NCBI GenBank assembly: GCA_959604355.1
Contig: CAUHAO010000004.1
Coordinates: forward strand, 1 to 64,000
Length of the DNA: 64,000 nucleotides
DNA from: an uncultured Eubacteriales bacterium
GTDB taxonomy: Bacteria; Bacillota; Clostridia; Oscillospirales; UBA644
Reading direction: 5' to 3'
In this document: one piece after another, positions 20,276-28,368 of the stretch
Numbering within the stretch: the first letter of the stretch is position 1
Layout of the letters: each line of letters begins with the position of its first letter
The notes under the pieces: model-generated
What the model was told of the DNA's origin: nothing
The model's database searches: none
The model's input: the letters and a program-made list of their open reading frames with translations, nothing else
Position numbers and translations under genes: made by a program

Positions 20276-21634
20276 ATGAAAAATTATAACGAAGATACGA
20301 TTTGTGCCCTTTCCACGGCGCCTTACCGCGCGGCGATAGGGGTGATCCGTGTTTCGGGACGTGATGCGCTCAGCACGGCAAATAAAATATTTTCAAAGGA
20401 CATCTGCTCGGCTCCGCAGGCGTCCGCGGTTCACGGTTTTATACTCGACGGCGGCGCTGCGATAGACGATGTTCTTGTGACGGTGTTTCACGCTCCGCAC
20501 AGCTATACGGGTGAGGATATCGCGGAAATTTCGTGCCACGGCGGCATGACCGTTATACGGCGCGTGCTTGAGTTGCTTATTGCAAACGGTGCGCGGCAGG
20601 CTGATGGCGGCGAGTTCACAAAACGCGCATTTCTCAACGGGAAACTCGACCTTGCACAGGCGGAAGCGGTAATCGACCTTATAGACAGCGAATCCGAAAA
20701 CGAGGCGAAAGCCGCGGCGTCGCAGTTGTCGGGTCACCTCTCAAGGAGTATCGACGCGATGCGTGAGCAGCTTGTAAATGTTTCCGCGCAGATACTTGCA
20801 TTCATTGACTACCCGGACGATGAAATAGCGGATGTTTCGCCCGAAACTCTCGGCTCTGAGATACGCGATGTTTATGATAAAGTCTGCGCCGCCAGAAACA
20901 CTTTTTCCACAGGTAAAATGATAAAAGACGGTATAAAAACCGTCATTGCGGGCAAACCGAACGTAGGAAAAAGCTGTCTTATGAATCGTATCCTCGGCTA
21001 TGACCGCAGTATCGTCACGGATGTTGCAGGTACGACGCGTGATATAGTGGAAGAAAAAACAGAATTTGCGGGGCTCAAACTCGTTGTTTCGGATACTGCG
21101 GGTATACATGCCACGGATGACACGGTGGAAAAAATAGGCGTGCGCCTTGCGCGAGAAAAGCTTGACAGCGCGGATCTTATTCTTGCGGTTTTTGATATGT
21201 CGCGTGATGAAAATGACGATGACGCGCAGATAATCTCCGATATCAGAGGCGTTGAAGCGAAAAAAATAGCCGTATTTAATAAGAGCGATCTTTCGGACGC
21301 AAAAAGTTTTGCCGCCGACGGGTTCGACAGAACCGTTTTCGTTAGCGCGAAAACAGGCGACGGAATCAGCGCGCTTGAAACCGCGGTTAGGGAGCTTTTT
21401 GCGGACGGAGGAGAGCTGAAAACGGACGGCACGGTGACGAATCTGCGCCAATATGAGTGTTTGTGCCGTGCGCAGGAGGAATTACGTCACGCTTTGGATA
21501 ACATAACCATGACTGCGGACGCGATACTTTCGGATGTTGAGCGTGCGATAGAAGCGCTTGGATCAGTAACGGGCAAGACAGTGTCGGAGCAGATAACCGA
21601 AAATATTTTTTCACGCTTTTGTGTAGGGAAATAG
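20276..21634 (+). CDS. mnmE: tRNA modification GTPase MnmE
   Basis: A 452-residue GTPase that, with MnmG, adds the (carboxymethyl)aminomethyl group at C5 of wobble uridine. The N-terminal formyl-THF-binding domain begins EDTICALSTAPYRAAIGVIR; the G domain has G1 GKPNVGKSCLMN, the switch region VAGTTRDIVEE, G3 DTAG, and G4 NKSD; the protein ends in the invariant FSRFCVGK. ATG 20276 is chosen because it matches the family N terminus; the in-frame ATG at 20228 lies within a terminator stem. No ribosome binding site precedes 20276, which is unusual in this window. mnmG follows 10 bases later. Confidence 0.95.
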   Translation: MKNYNEDTICALSTAPYRAAIGVIRVSGRDALSTANKIFSKDICSAPQASAVHGFILDGGAAIDDVLVTVFHAPHSYTGEDIAEISCHGGMTVIRRVLELLIANGARQADGGEFTKRAFLNGKLDLAQAEAVIDLIDSESENEAKAAASQLSGHLSRSIDAMREQLVNVSAQILAFIDYPDDEIADVSPETLGSEIRDVYDKVCAARNTFSTGKMIKDGIKTVIAGKPNVGKSCLMNRILGYDRSIVTDVAGTTRDIVEEKTEFAGLKLVVSDTAGIHATDDTVEKIGVRLAREKLDSADLILAVFDMSRDENDDDAQIISDIRGVEAKKIAVFNKSDLSDAKSFAADGFDRTVFVSAKTGDGISALETAVRELFADGGELKTDGTVTNLRQYECLCRAQEELRHALDNITMTADAILSDVERAIEALGSVTGKTVSEQITENIFSRFCVGK

Positions 21635-21644
21635 GGGATTTCAG

Positions 21645-23519
21645 ATGGGACTTTATGACGCGGGCACGTTTGATGTTGCCGTTATCGGCGCAGGACACGC
21701 AGGGGTCGAAGCGGCTCTTGCATGCGCGAGACTCGGTCTTCAGACGTTGCTTTTTACGATAAATCTTGACGCGATAGCAAATATGCCGTGCAACCCTTCA
21801 ATAGGCGGCACGGCCAAAGGGCATCTCGTGCGAGAGCTTGACGCGCTCGGCGGCGAAATGGGCAAAGCGGCGGACAAAGTGTTTCTGCAAAGCCGCATGC
21901 TCAACCGCGGCAAAGGTCCTGCGGTACATTCGCTGCGCATTCAGGCGGACAGACGCGAATATCAGAAGCTGATGAAGCAGACCGTCGAAGCGCAGGAGAA
22001 TCTTTTTGTCAAGCAAGCGGAGATCGTCGATATCGGTGTGGAAAACGGCGCTGTTACGTCCGTGACCACCGCGATGGGGGCGGAATACGCGGTAAAAGCA
22101 GCGATAATTTGCAGCGGTACATATCTCAACGGCAGAATAATCGTAGGACAGGTCTCATACGAAGGTGGTCCCGACGGTATGTTCGCCGCTACGCATCTTA
22201 CGGACAAGCTTACCGCGCTCGGGATACGTTTACAGCGTTTTAAAACAGGCACACCGTCGAGAATAAATCGTCGCAGTGTTGACCTTTCTCAGCTCGAACG
22301 TCAGGACGGCGACGAAAAAATAACCCCGTTTTCATTTGAAAACGAGGATATTTATATAGGCGAAAACACCGAGCCTTGTTGGCTTGTTTACACAAATGAG
22401 GAAACACACCGCATAATCCGCGAGAACCTTGACCGTTCGCCGATTTTTACGGGAGAGATAACGGGAATAGGCCCTCGTTATTGCCCGAGCATTGAATCGA
22501 AAATCGTTCGTTTCGCGGACAAGGAGCGTCATCAGCTTTTTCTTGAGCCTCTCGGCAAAGATACGGACGAAATGTATTTACAGGGCATGTCGTCGTCTTT
22601 GCCCGAAGATGTGCAGATAAAAATGATACACTCTCTCAAAGGCTTTGAGCATGCGCAGATAATGCGTATAGGTTATGCCATTGAATACGATTGCGTAGAT
22701 CCGCTTGAACTGCGTGCAACGCTCGAATTCAAAAAAATAAGCGGCCTTTACGGTGCGGGGCAGTTTAACGGCACTTCCGGATACGAGGAAGCCGCCGCTC
22801 AGGGCATAGTCGCGGGAATTAACGCCGCCCTTAAGCTCAAAGGCAGAGAGCCTATGATACTCGACAGGAGCACGAGCTATATCGGCACGCTCATCGATGA
22901 TTTGATCACGAAAGGCGCGCAGGAGCCTTACAGAATAATGACTTCCCGTTCAGAATACCGTCTCGTGCTTCGTCAGGATAACGCTGATGCGCGCCTGACC
23001 CCGATAGGCCACGATATAGGCCTCATTTCGGACGCGAGATACAGTAAATTCCTTGAAAAATGGGAAAAAATACGAGCAGAGCAGGCACGTATGGAGAGAA
23101 CGCATATCGGCCCCGATAAAACGCTGTGCGATTTGCTTGAGCAAAAGAATTCCGCGCCCGTTATAAGCGGAGTGTCTCTTGCTGACCTCATGCGCCGTCC
23201 AGAGCTGGATTACGAAGCTCTTGCCGCAGTTGACAAAGACCGTCAGCCGCTGCCGGATTCTGTCTGCGAGCAGGTCGAAATATCTCTGAAATACGAAGGA
23301 TATATCAAGCGTCAGACTCAGCAGATAGAACAATTCCGCAAACTTGAAGAGAAGAAGCTTCCGGAAGATTTCGATTATGAAAAAATCGCGGGACTTCGCC
23401 TCGAAGCGCGCCAGAAACTCAATGAGGTCAAACCGTCGTCCATCGGACAGGCGGGGCGTATTTCGGGAGTCAATCCCGCTGATATTTCCGTTTTATTGAT
23501 TTATTTCAGATACGTCTGA
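21645..23519 (+). CDS. mnmG: tRNA uridine 5-carboxymethylaminomethyl synthase MnmG
   Basis: A 624-residue FAD enzyme, partner of MnmE. The dinucleotide fold is VAVIGAGHAGVEAALACARLG, followed by the GidA signature NPSIGGTAKGHLVRELDALGG (split here: NPSIGGTAKGHL and VRELDALGG) and the catalytic region SLRIQADRREY. GTPSRINRRSVD and SRSEYRLVLRQDNADARL complete the family pattern. The ribosome binding site GGGGAT precedes the ATG. Its 3' end overlaps the convergent trmB by 27 bases. In many Firmicutes rsmG and parAB follow; here rsmG is about 8 kb further on. Confidence 0.97.
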   Translation: MGLYDAGTFDVAVIGAGHAGVEAALACARLGLQTLLFTINLDAIANMPCNPSIGGTAKGHLVRELDALGGEMGKAADKVFLQSRMLNRGKGPAVHSLRIQADRREYQKLMKQTVEAQENLFVKQAEIVDIGVENGAVTSVTTAMGAEYAVKAAIICSGTYLNGRIIVGQVSYEGGPDGMFAATHLTDKLTALGIRLQRFKTGTPSRINRRSVDLSQLERQDGDEKITPFSFENEDIYIGENTEPCWLVYTNEETHRIIRENLDRSPIFTGEITGIGPRYCPSIESKIVRFADKERHQLFLEPLGKDTDEMYLQGMSSSLPEDVQIKMIHSLKGFEHAQIMRIGYAIEYDCVDPLELRATLEFKKISGLYGAGQFNGTSGYEEAAAQGIVAGINAALKLKGREPMILDRSTSYIGTLIDDLITKGAQEPYRIMTSRSEYRLVLRQDNADARLTPIGHDIGLISDARYSKFLEKWEKIRAEQARMERTHIGPDKTLCDLLEQKNSAPVISGVSLADLMRRPELDYEALAAVDKDRQPLPDSVCEQVEISLKYEGYIKRQTQQIEQFRKLEEKKLPEDFDYEKIAGLRLEARQKLNEVKPSSIGQAGRISGVNPADISVLLIYFRYV

Positions 23520-24146
23520 TTTGTCCGTTTCCGACGATTTTATTACACGCGCTTTGACGTGGTATATCGGCTGGCCGAGATCTGAAAATCTTGTCTCGTA
23601 TTCAGTACAGACCGGGTTTGGGATATCCGACGAGTGAAGGTCTTCCGTATAATCGAAAAGTTCAAAACCGTTCTGCTTCATTTCCTCAACCGAAAACTCG
23701 AAAAGCTTTTGATTATCGGTCTTAAAAAATATGATTCCGTTGTCTTTGAGGACGCGTTTGTATTTTTCGAGGAATGCGCGGTATGTAAGACGGCGTTTCG
23801 TGTCTCGCTTTTTCGGCCACGGATCGCAGAATGTAAGATAAAGTATATCAACGCAATGCTCGGGGCATATCGTTTCCAGGTCGTTTGCGTCGCCGATTAT
23901 GAATTTAAGATTCGGCAGAGCGGCCTGCACTCCTTTTTCCGCCGCCATGACCATTACGTCGGGGACTTTTTCCATCGCGTAATATTTGCAGTCGAAAAGC
24001 TGTGCCATTCCTACGGCGAAACGACCCTTGCCGCAGCCGATTTCGAGCCATACGGGTTTTTCCGCATCAGGCTCGACACGGTCTGTAAGATATTCCGCGC
24101 AGCGTTCAAGGCGCGGTACGAGATTTTTCTTTTTTCTTGCTCGCAT
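23493..24146 (-). CDS. trmB: tRNA (guanine-46-N7)-methyltransferase
   Basis: A 217-residue SAM-dependent methyltransferase acting on G46 in the tRNA variable loop. The SAM motif is WLEIGCGKGRFAVGMA, the acidic adenosine contact follows in GDANDLE, and the family signature YLTFCDPWPKKRDTKRRL is intact, as is the C-terminal TEYETRFSDLGQPIYHVKAR. Length is typical. It is transcribed against the surrounding genes and converges on mnmG with a 27-base overlap. No clear promoter was picked out in the short A/T-rich gap before it. Confidence 0.95.
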   Translation of the reverse strand: MRARKKKNLVPRLERCAEYLTDRVEPDAEKPVWLEIGCGKGRFAVGMAQLFDCKYYAMEKVPDVMVMAAEKGVQAALPNLKFIIGDANDLETICPEHCVDILYLTFCDPWPKKRDTKRRLTYRAFLEKYKRVLKDNGIIFFKTDNQKLFEFSVEEMKQNGFELFDYTEDLHSSDIPNPVCTEYETRFSDLGQPIYHVKARVIKSSETDKSDVSEINQ

Positions 24147-24228
24147 CTTTTTCTCCGAAATACAATTTTTCTACATTTTATCATCAAAAACGCAAAAAAT
24201 CAATACGTATAAAGGAAATTTCCCAAAA

Positions 24229-24867
24229 ATGGAACAAACGCTCAATGAAATTCTGCAAATTTTGGCGTCACAGAATCTGTTCGCGGTTTGCGCGATCATT
24301 TTTGTCTGCGCCGTGCTCCAATTTGTTTTTCCGCCCATGCCGTCCGACATGCTGCTTGTCGCTCTCGGGATTCTTGCCGCGACGGGAACTTTCAGCGGCT
24401 GGCTGACATGTCCGATGTACGCATTGGGCGCCGTCGCGGGTTCCTTCGCGCTTTATGCAGTATGTTTCCATTTCGGCGACAAAGTCCTCAGCTGGAGAAT
24501 AATCAAAAGCATGACGACCGACGAAGGGCTTGCGAAAGCAAAAGAAAAAATATGCCGTTTCGGCGGCCCTGCGATGATGCTCATGCGTTTTATTCCGTCA
24601 CTTCAGGTCATTGCGGTCATCTCTTTCGGGCTTACACACTATCCGCGCAGAAAAATGCTTTTATGGCTGTCTCTGTCGAGTGCCTTTTCAAGCGCTGTAT
24701 TCTTTTTAATCGGCTATTTGCTCGGCGGAAACATCCCCGAACTGCTGAAACTCCTTTCGGCTCTCGGCGAGGCGGGATGGGTCTTGCTTGGCGCCGTTAT
24801 CGTCGTTGCCGTCATATGTATCGTGATTTTTGCGGTGCGCAGAAAGCGCCGCGGTAAACAGGAGTAG
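24229..24867 (+). CDS. DedA-family membrane protein
   Basis: A 212-residue integral membrane protein of the DedA/SNARE-associated superfamily (VTT domain). It has about four to five hydrophobic segments and the family motif region FGGPAMMLMRFIPSLQVIAV, where the Gly-Arg-(F/I)-(I/V)-P-like element binds substrate; a further conserved segment is VLQFVFPPMPSDMLLVALG. DedA proteins are implicated in lipid carrier (undecaprenyl phosphate) or phospholipid flipping. ATG 24229 is chosen because AAAGGAAA precedes it and the protein then starts at the family N terminus. pfp starts 4 bases after its stop. Confidence 0.85.
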   Translation: MEQTLNEILQILASQNLFAVCAIIFVCAVLQFVFPPMPSDMLLVALGILAATGTFSGWLTCPMYALGAVAGSFALYAVCFHFGDKVLSWRIIKSMTTDEGLAKAKEKICRFGGPAMMLMRFIPSLQVIAVISFGLTHYPRRKMLLWLSLSSAFSSAVFFLIGYLLGGNIPELLKLLSALGEAGWVLLGAVIVVAVICIVIFAVRRKRRGKQE

Positions 24868-24871
24868 GGAT

Positions 24872-26104
24872 ATGGGAAGAACGTTTGTTTCGGGAAACGC
24901 GCTCATAGCTCAGTCCGGCGGCCCGACGGTTGCAATAAACGCAACGCTTTCGGGCGTCGTAAAAGGGTTGCGTGAAGACACGCGCATCGGGAAGATCTTC
25001 GGCGCGAAAAACGGTGTTGAAGGCATCCTTGCGGGGCGCATTGAAGAAATCGGTTCACGACTTTCGACAGAGGACACGCTTTACGCGCTTGAACGGACCC
25101 CCGCGGCAGTACTCGGTTCATGCAGAATAAAAATGCCACCTCCGGAAGAAAACAAAGATATCTACGATAAAATCATCACGCTTTTCCGCGAGTACGATAT
25201 AAGATACTTTTTTCTCATTGGCGGTAACGATTCAATGGATACGGCGTCAAAGATCTACGACTATTCAAAGTCATGTGATTGGGATATACGTATTATCGGT
25301 GTGCCGAAAACCATTGACAATGACCTTGCTTTTACCGACCATACACCCGGTTTCGGTTCTGCGGCGAAATATATTGCTACTACCGTGCAGGAGATCGCGC
25401 TCGACTGTGCCGTTTATACCGTCAAAGCCGTGACGGTCATCGAGACAATGGGGCGTGACGCGGGCTGGCTCACCGCAGCGGCAGGCGTTCCGTCGCTTTA
25501 CGGGCATCCCGGAGCGGATCTGATTTATATGCCTGAAGTTCCGTTCGATTATGATAAATTTGAGAACGACGTGCGCAGGATTTTCAAAACAAAGCCCAAT
25601 GTTGTTGTCGTTGTCCCGGAAGCGCTGCAAGATGAAAACGGAGAATATGTCAGCGCATCCACGCAAAGCGGCGCGGTCGACATTTTCGGGCATAAATACC
25701 TTGCGGGCACGGGCAGGGCTCTTGAGCATTTCATCCGCGAACGCATAGGCTGCAAAGTCCGCGCGGTGGAATTGAGCCTCCCGCAGCGCTGCGCGGGACA
25801 TTGCGCATCCAAAACGGATATAGACGAGAGTGTCCTCATCGGCAGAAAGTCCGCGCAGGCGGCGCTTAACGGAAAAACGGGTGTCATGACAGCGTTCGTG
25901 CGAGACCCCGGGTCGACATACTCCGTACATATTGAGACTGTTCCGCTGTCACAGGTCGCAAACGTCATAAAACAGGTGCCGAAGAACTTTTTAACGTCTG
26001 ACGGCGGCGTGAAAAGAGAAATCCTCGAATACATTGCCCCGCTCATTGAGGGAGAACTTGATATCCCGACGGAACACGGGTTGCCGAAATATATAACATT
26101 ATAA
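24872..26104 (+). CDS. Phosphofructokinase, probably pyrophosphate-dependent
   Basis: A 410-residue group II phosphofructokinase that phosphorylates fructose 6-phosphate in glycolysis. The nucleotide-site motif reads GGNDSMDTA, not the GGDGS of ATP enzymes, and the catalytic motif reads PKTIDND, not PGTIDND; Asp after the GG-x pair and Lys in the second motif are both marks of pyrophosphate-dependent enzymes. MGRDAGWLTAAAG and PEVPFD are also typical. The start at 24872 has GGAGTAGGGAT in front of it; an upstream in-frame start would overlap the DedA gene. The gene ends at a very strong terminator. Confidence 0.88.
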   Translation: MGRTFVSGNALIAQSGGPTVAINATLSGVVKGLREDTRIGKIFGAKNGVEGILAGRIEEIGSRLSTEDTLYALERTPAAVLGSCRIKMPPPEENKDIYDKIITLFREYDIRYFFLIGGNDSMDTASKIYDYSKSCDWDIRIIGVPKTIDNDLAFTDHTPGFGSAAKYIATTVQEIALDCAVYTVKAVTVIETMGRDAGWLTAAAGVPSLYGHPGADLIYMPEVPFDYDKFENDVRRIFKTKPNVVVVVPEALQDENGEYVSASTQSGAVDIFGHKYLAGTGRALEHFIRERIGCKVRAVELSLPQRCAGHCASKTDIDESVLIGRKSAQAALNGKTGVMTAFVRDPGSTYSVHIETVPLSQVANVIKQVPKNFLTSDGGVKREILEYIAPLIEGELDIPTEHGLPKYITL

Positions 26105-26106
26105 CG

Positions 26107-26136
26107 AAATGCCTCTGCATATGCAGAGGCATTTTT
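26107..26136. terminator. Bidirectional terminator after the phosphofructokinase gene
   Basis: A perfect 28-nt palindrome (26107-26134) with T run on the right and A run on the left, placed between convergent genes, 3 bases after the stop codon. Confidence 0.93.
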
Positions 26137-26145
26137 GATGTTTCA

Positions 26146-26664
26146 TCAGATTTTTATTGATTCGCGGAAAATTTTCAAAGACACTACACGGTATGCGGGA
26201 TGGTAGCAAATGCGGTATGTTTCGCTGTGTGACACCGCGGGGCAGCCTGCCTCACGGTATTTTTCAAGATATTCGTCAAATGCGGCAGGTGAAAACGCGA
26301 AACCGAATTCCGCAAAACTTTTTTCTGCCGTATGCAGTTTTTCGGCGAAGCTTTTCGCAGAGCCGTTATGTGTTTCGGCAGAACGGACAAAAACATCATT
26401 AAGCTGCCGCAGAGAATATTCGTTCGTGTTTATTGCCGCAAGATTTACGCGCACGAGCCCGTTTCCGATATCTTCATACAACGGCGCGGTCGGATCATGT
26501 GCCACCGTCCTGTATTCATCTTCAAGTCGTCGGAGGCTTATTTTATCATCTTTTATCAGATGTCCGCCGCCGAATTCATTCTGATATATCAGTTTTACCG
26601 CATCACATGGCTGCATGAGCGGATATCGTCTGACATGATCTGTCAGAATTTCCGTCAGGTTCAT
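26146..26664 (-). CDS. Conserved-looking hypothetical protein, paired with ECF S component
   Basis: A 172-residue soluble protein whose family I do not recognise. It has no signal peptide or membrane segment. It is rich in His, Glu, Tyr and Asn in patterns that look conserved: LIYQNEFGGGHLI, DIGNGLVRVNL and YRICYHPAYRVV. The His/Glu/Tyr content would allow metal or ligand binding, but no catalytic motif is identifiable. It begins 11 bases after the ECF S component with AAAGG before its ATG, so the two genes almost certainly share a transcript and the regulated leader at 27.3 kb, which suggests a role in use of the transported vitamin or metabolite. Confidence 0.65.
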   Translation of the reverse strand: MNLTEILTDHVRRYPLMQPCDAVKLIYQNEFGGGHLIKDDKISLRRLEDEYRTVAHDPTAPLYEDIGNGLVRVNLAAINTNEYSLRQLNDVFVRSAETHNGSAKSFAEKLHTAEKSFAEFGFAFSPAAFDEYLEKYREAGCPAVSHSETYRICYHPAYRVVSLKIFRESIKI

Positions 26665-26675
26665 TTCGTTGCCTT

Positions 26676-27239
26676 TTATTTATTAAGAATGAGTTTTGCT
26701 TTCCGAAGTGCCATAACGAGAATCGGTATGAGCACGATATGAAGGATTATCCCGGGGATTGCGTTGGTTACCGCTCCTGCGATGAATGCTGAGAACGGAA
26801 ATTCGGACTCCGTCAAACCCGCGATTAGCCAGCGAACAAGACCCCAGACGACTCTGCCGCCGATCATCGACGTAAGGAGTGTGACATATATGTATGGGAT
26901 TTTTTTCGGCAGAAGTTTATACATCAATCCACAAAGCAAGCCGTATGTAGCAAGTTCAAGAGCCATCGCTACTCCTGTCGGGAAAGGCTGAGGCATGCCG
27001 AACATCAGAAATCGCAGAAGGGGAGCGATAAATCCAATTGCGGCTCCCCATGGCCAGCCGCAGATGAAACCGCAGAGCAACACGGGAATATGCATCGGGC
27101 AAAGCGCGCGGCCTATCTGAGGAATTTGTCCTGTCAGGAACGGCAAAACTATTGCAAGCGCAAGGCAAAGTGCCGCGTAGAGCAATTTTCTGAGATGCAG
27201 AGAGAGATCTTTTTTAAATGCGGAATAACTGTTTTCCAT
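26676..27239 (-). CDS. ECF transporter substrate-binding (S) component
   Basis: A 187-residue integral membrane protein with about six hydrophobic segments. The motifs PMHIPVLLCGFICGWPWGAA, FIAPLLRFLMFGMPQPFPTG and ALELATYGLLCGL are those of energy-coupling factor S components, which bind a vitamin or small cofactor and dock onto a shared EcfAA'T module. No EcfA or EcfT gene is in the window, so it belongs to the group II kind that shares the module. The substrate cannot be told from sequence alone. The ribosome binding site AAGGAG is separated from a terminator-like hairpin by a U run, making a transcription-attenuated leader. Confidence 0.8.
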   Translation of the reverse strand: MENSYSAFKKDLSLHLRKLLYAALCLALAIVLPFLTGQIPQIGRALCPMHIPVLLCGFICGWPWGAAIGFIAPLLRFLMFGMPQPFPTGVAMALELATYGLLCGLMYKLLPKKIPYIYVTLLTSMIGGRVVWGLVRWLIAGLTESEFPFSAFIAGAVTNAIPGIILHIVLIPILVMALRKAKLILNK

Positions 27240-27251
27240 TTGTAATTCTCC

Positions 27252-27311
27252 TTAAAAATAAAAAAATATGCCGCACTTCTTATGAAGTACCGCATACCTT
27301 TTGGTATACAT
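27252..27311 (-). CDS. Possible 19-residue leader peptide in ECF leader
   Basis: An ATG at 27311 opens a 19-codon frame (MYTKRYAVLHKKCGIFFYF) that spans the hairpins and stops with TAA immediately before the GGAG of the ECF gene. A translated leader peptide could control the terminator. There is no good ribosome binding site before it, so this may be chance. Confidence 0.2.
   Translation of the reverse strand: MYTKRYAVLHKKCGIFFYF
27255..27296 (-). terminator. Leader terminator of the ECF S component gene
   Basis: TATGC...ACTTC pairs with GAAGT...GCATA (27267-27296) around an ATAA loop, followed on the minus strand by seven U residues and more U-rich sequence, before the ribosome binding site of the next gene. 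Confidence 0.75.
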
Positions 27312-27388
27312 GTTCGTTTCAATGGTTCGGAATGTGTTTTCGCAGCGCTTCTGCGCTTTTCGCGGACTTTTGTCCGTCTTTGAAAATT

Positions 27389-27417
27389 ATTATATACTGA
27401 AAAACGCTGCTTGTCAA
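27389..27417 (-). promoter_or_regulatory. Promoter of the ECF S component transcript
   Basis: On the minus strand TTGACA (27412-27417) and TATAAT (27389-27394) are both perfect and 17 bp apart. Transcription would start near 27382, giving a leader of about 140 nt. Confidence 0.9.
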
Positions 27418-27438
27418 TACCCGACAAAAAAATGTGCG

Positions 27439-27473
27439 AAAAAGTATGCGGAATGAAAGTTTCATTCCGCATA
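27439..27473 (-). terminator. Terminator of the 27477-28367 gene
   Basis: A near-perfect inverted repeat TATGCGGAATGA/TCATTCCGCATA (27445-27473) is followed on the minus strand by a T run at 27439-27443. It separates the upstream minus-strand genes from the ECF promoter. Confidence 0.8.
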
Positions 27474-27476
27474 TTT

Positions 27477-28367
27477 TTATTCCGATCGATTTTCCGGCTC
27501 GTCCTCTTCAGGCGGGTCTATGTTGAGGTCTGCTGCAAGAAGTTCCGCTTCGTGCTTTTTTCTGCGTCTTAGTTTTCTGCGTCGGCGCAATTCTTTTTCC
27601 GCATAATAGCGGCATGCGATTATAACAATGATCGTTATAGCCGCGACTGCGATGATTGCTATCACAATCGCTTTTTCATTGATTTCGTCCTTTATCGGGA
27701 CGATCTCGGTCGCGTCTTCTTTCAGAATAAGCGTGACTATGCGAAGGTCGTCCAGGGCTATGGAGGCTGAAAGGTCCGATTTTTCGATCTGCATGCCGAA
27801 GCGCGCGTATTCCGGCGCGATGTAAACCGTCTGCGTCGTCGTGTTGCCTTCCGTGTCCGTTGCCTGCACCGTCTGCTCTTCCGTCGGAAATTCCGTATGC
27901 TTCTCTATTACGTCCGCGGTTCGCAGATTAAGTGTCACGAGCGTCCATCCGCTTTCAGGAGAAAGCTGTGAGAAATCCCAACTGTATGTCGTGTCTGCAA
28001 CTGAGAGAAAAAAGGCTCCGGATGAGTTTTTACCGGTTTTGAACGAATCCGCATTGCTTATATACAGATAAAACATTAACGCGAGGTTTGAAGAGTTTTT
28101 GTTTATCGGAAAGCTTTCGGCGATAAAATCGTATGAAAACGAGATCTTGTTTGAATCCGACGTAAACATGATCGAAGGGTGTTTTTCATGTTTTATCGCA
28201 CCTGCTTGCGCCGTTGTCGCGGCTGAAAGCGCCCATCCCTGAGCGGATGCCGTCGGGAGTTTGTATCTTATGACATATTCCGTGGTGATAGCACAGGTCG
28301 GGACGGCAGCGCAGACCAACATGACAAATATGGCTGCAATACACAGCAGAGAAATGAGTTTTTTCAT
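27477..28367 (-). CDS. Secreted, C-terminally membrane-anchored hypothetical protein
   Basis: A 296-residue protein with a clear signal peptide (MKKLISLLCIAAIFVMLVCA), an ectodomain of about 210 residues and a C-terminal membrane segment (about 230-255: AIVIAIIAVAAITIIVIIAC) followed by a strongly basic RRRRKLRRRKKHE stretch and an acidic tail. The ectodomain is rich in beta-type sequence (SWDFSQLSPESGWTLVTLNL, FGMQIEKSDLSASIALDD) and resembles carbohydrate-binding or jelly-roll folds; this is inference. No known family. The start at 28367 fits the signal peptide; upstream in-frame starts would overlap the dCMP deaminase gene, whose stop lies 1 base upstream. Confidence 0.65.
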   Translation of the reverse strand: MKKLISLLCIAAIFVMLVCAAVPTCAITTEYVIRYKLPTASAQGWALSAATTAQAGAIKHEKHPSIMFTSDSNKISFSYDFIAESFPINKNSSNLALMFYLYISNADSFKTGKNSSGAFFLSVADTTYSWDFSQLSPESGWTLVTLNLRTADVIEKHTEFPTEEQTVQATDTEGNTTTQTVYIAPEYARFGMQIEKSDLSASIALDDLRIVTLILKEDATEIVPIKDEINEKAIVIAIIAVAAITIIVIIACRYYAEKELRRRRKLRRRKKHEAELLAADLNIDPPEEDEPENRSE

Positions 28368-28368
28368 A

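Larger units (their letters stand above)
27240..27382 (-). ncRNA. Structured leader, candidate riboswitch or attenuator
   Basis: On the minus strand the leader runs from about 27382 to the ECF gene. It can form, in order, CGGAC-AAAA-GTCCG, a CGCAG/CTGCG hairpin, a roughly 35-nt less paired stretch, the hairpin GTATACC-AAAA-GGTATGC (27292-27309) and the hairpin ending in a U run (27255-27296). The last two share the GGTATGC strand, so they exclude each other: an anti-terminator and a terminator. None of the riboswitch classes I can recall (TPP, FMN, THF, preQ1, cobalamin, guanidine) matches. Confidence 0.6.

Noticed and set aside
26107..26136. The perfect 28-nt palindrome as a protein-binding operator
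   Set aside because: Its position between convergent stop codons and its flanking T and A runs fit a bidirectional terminator better.
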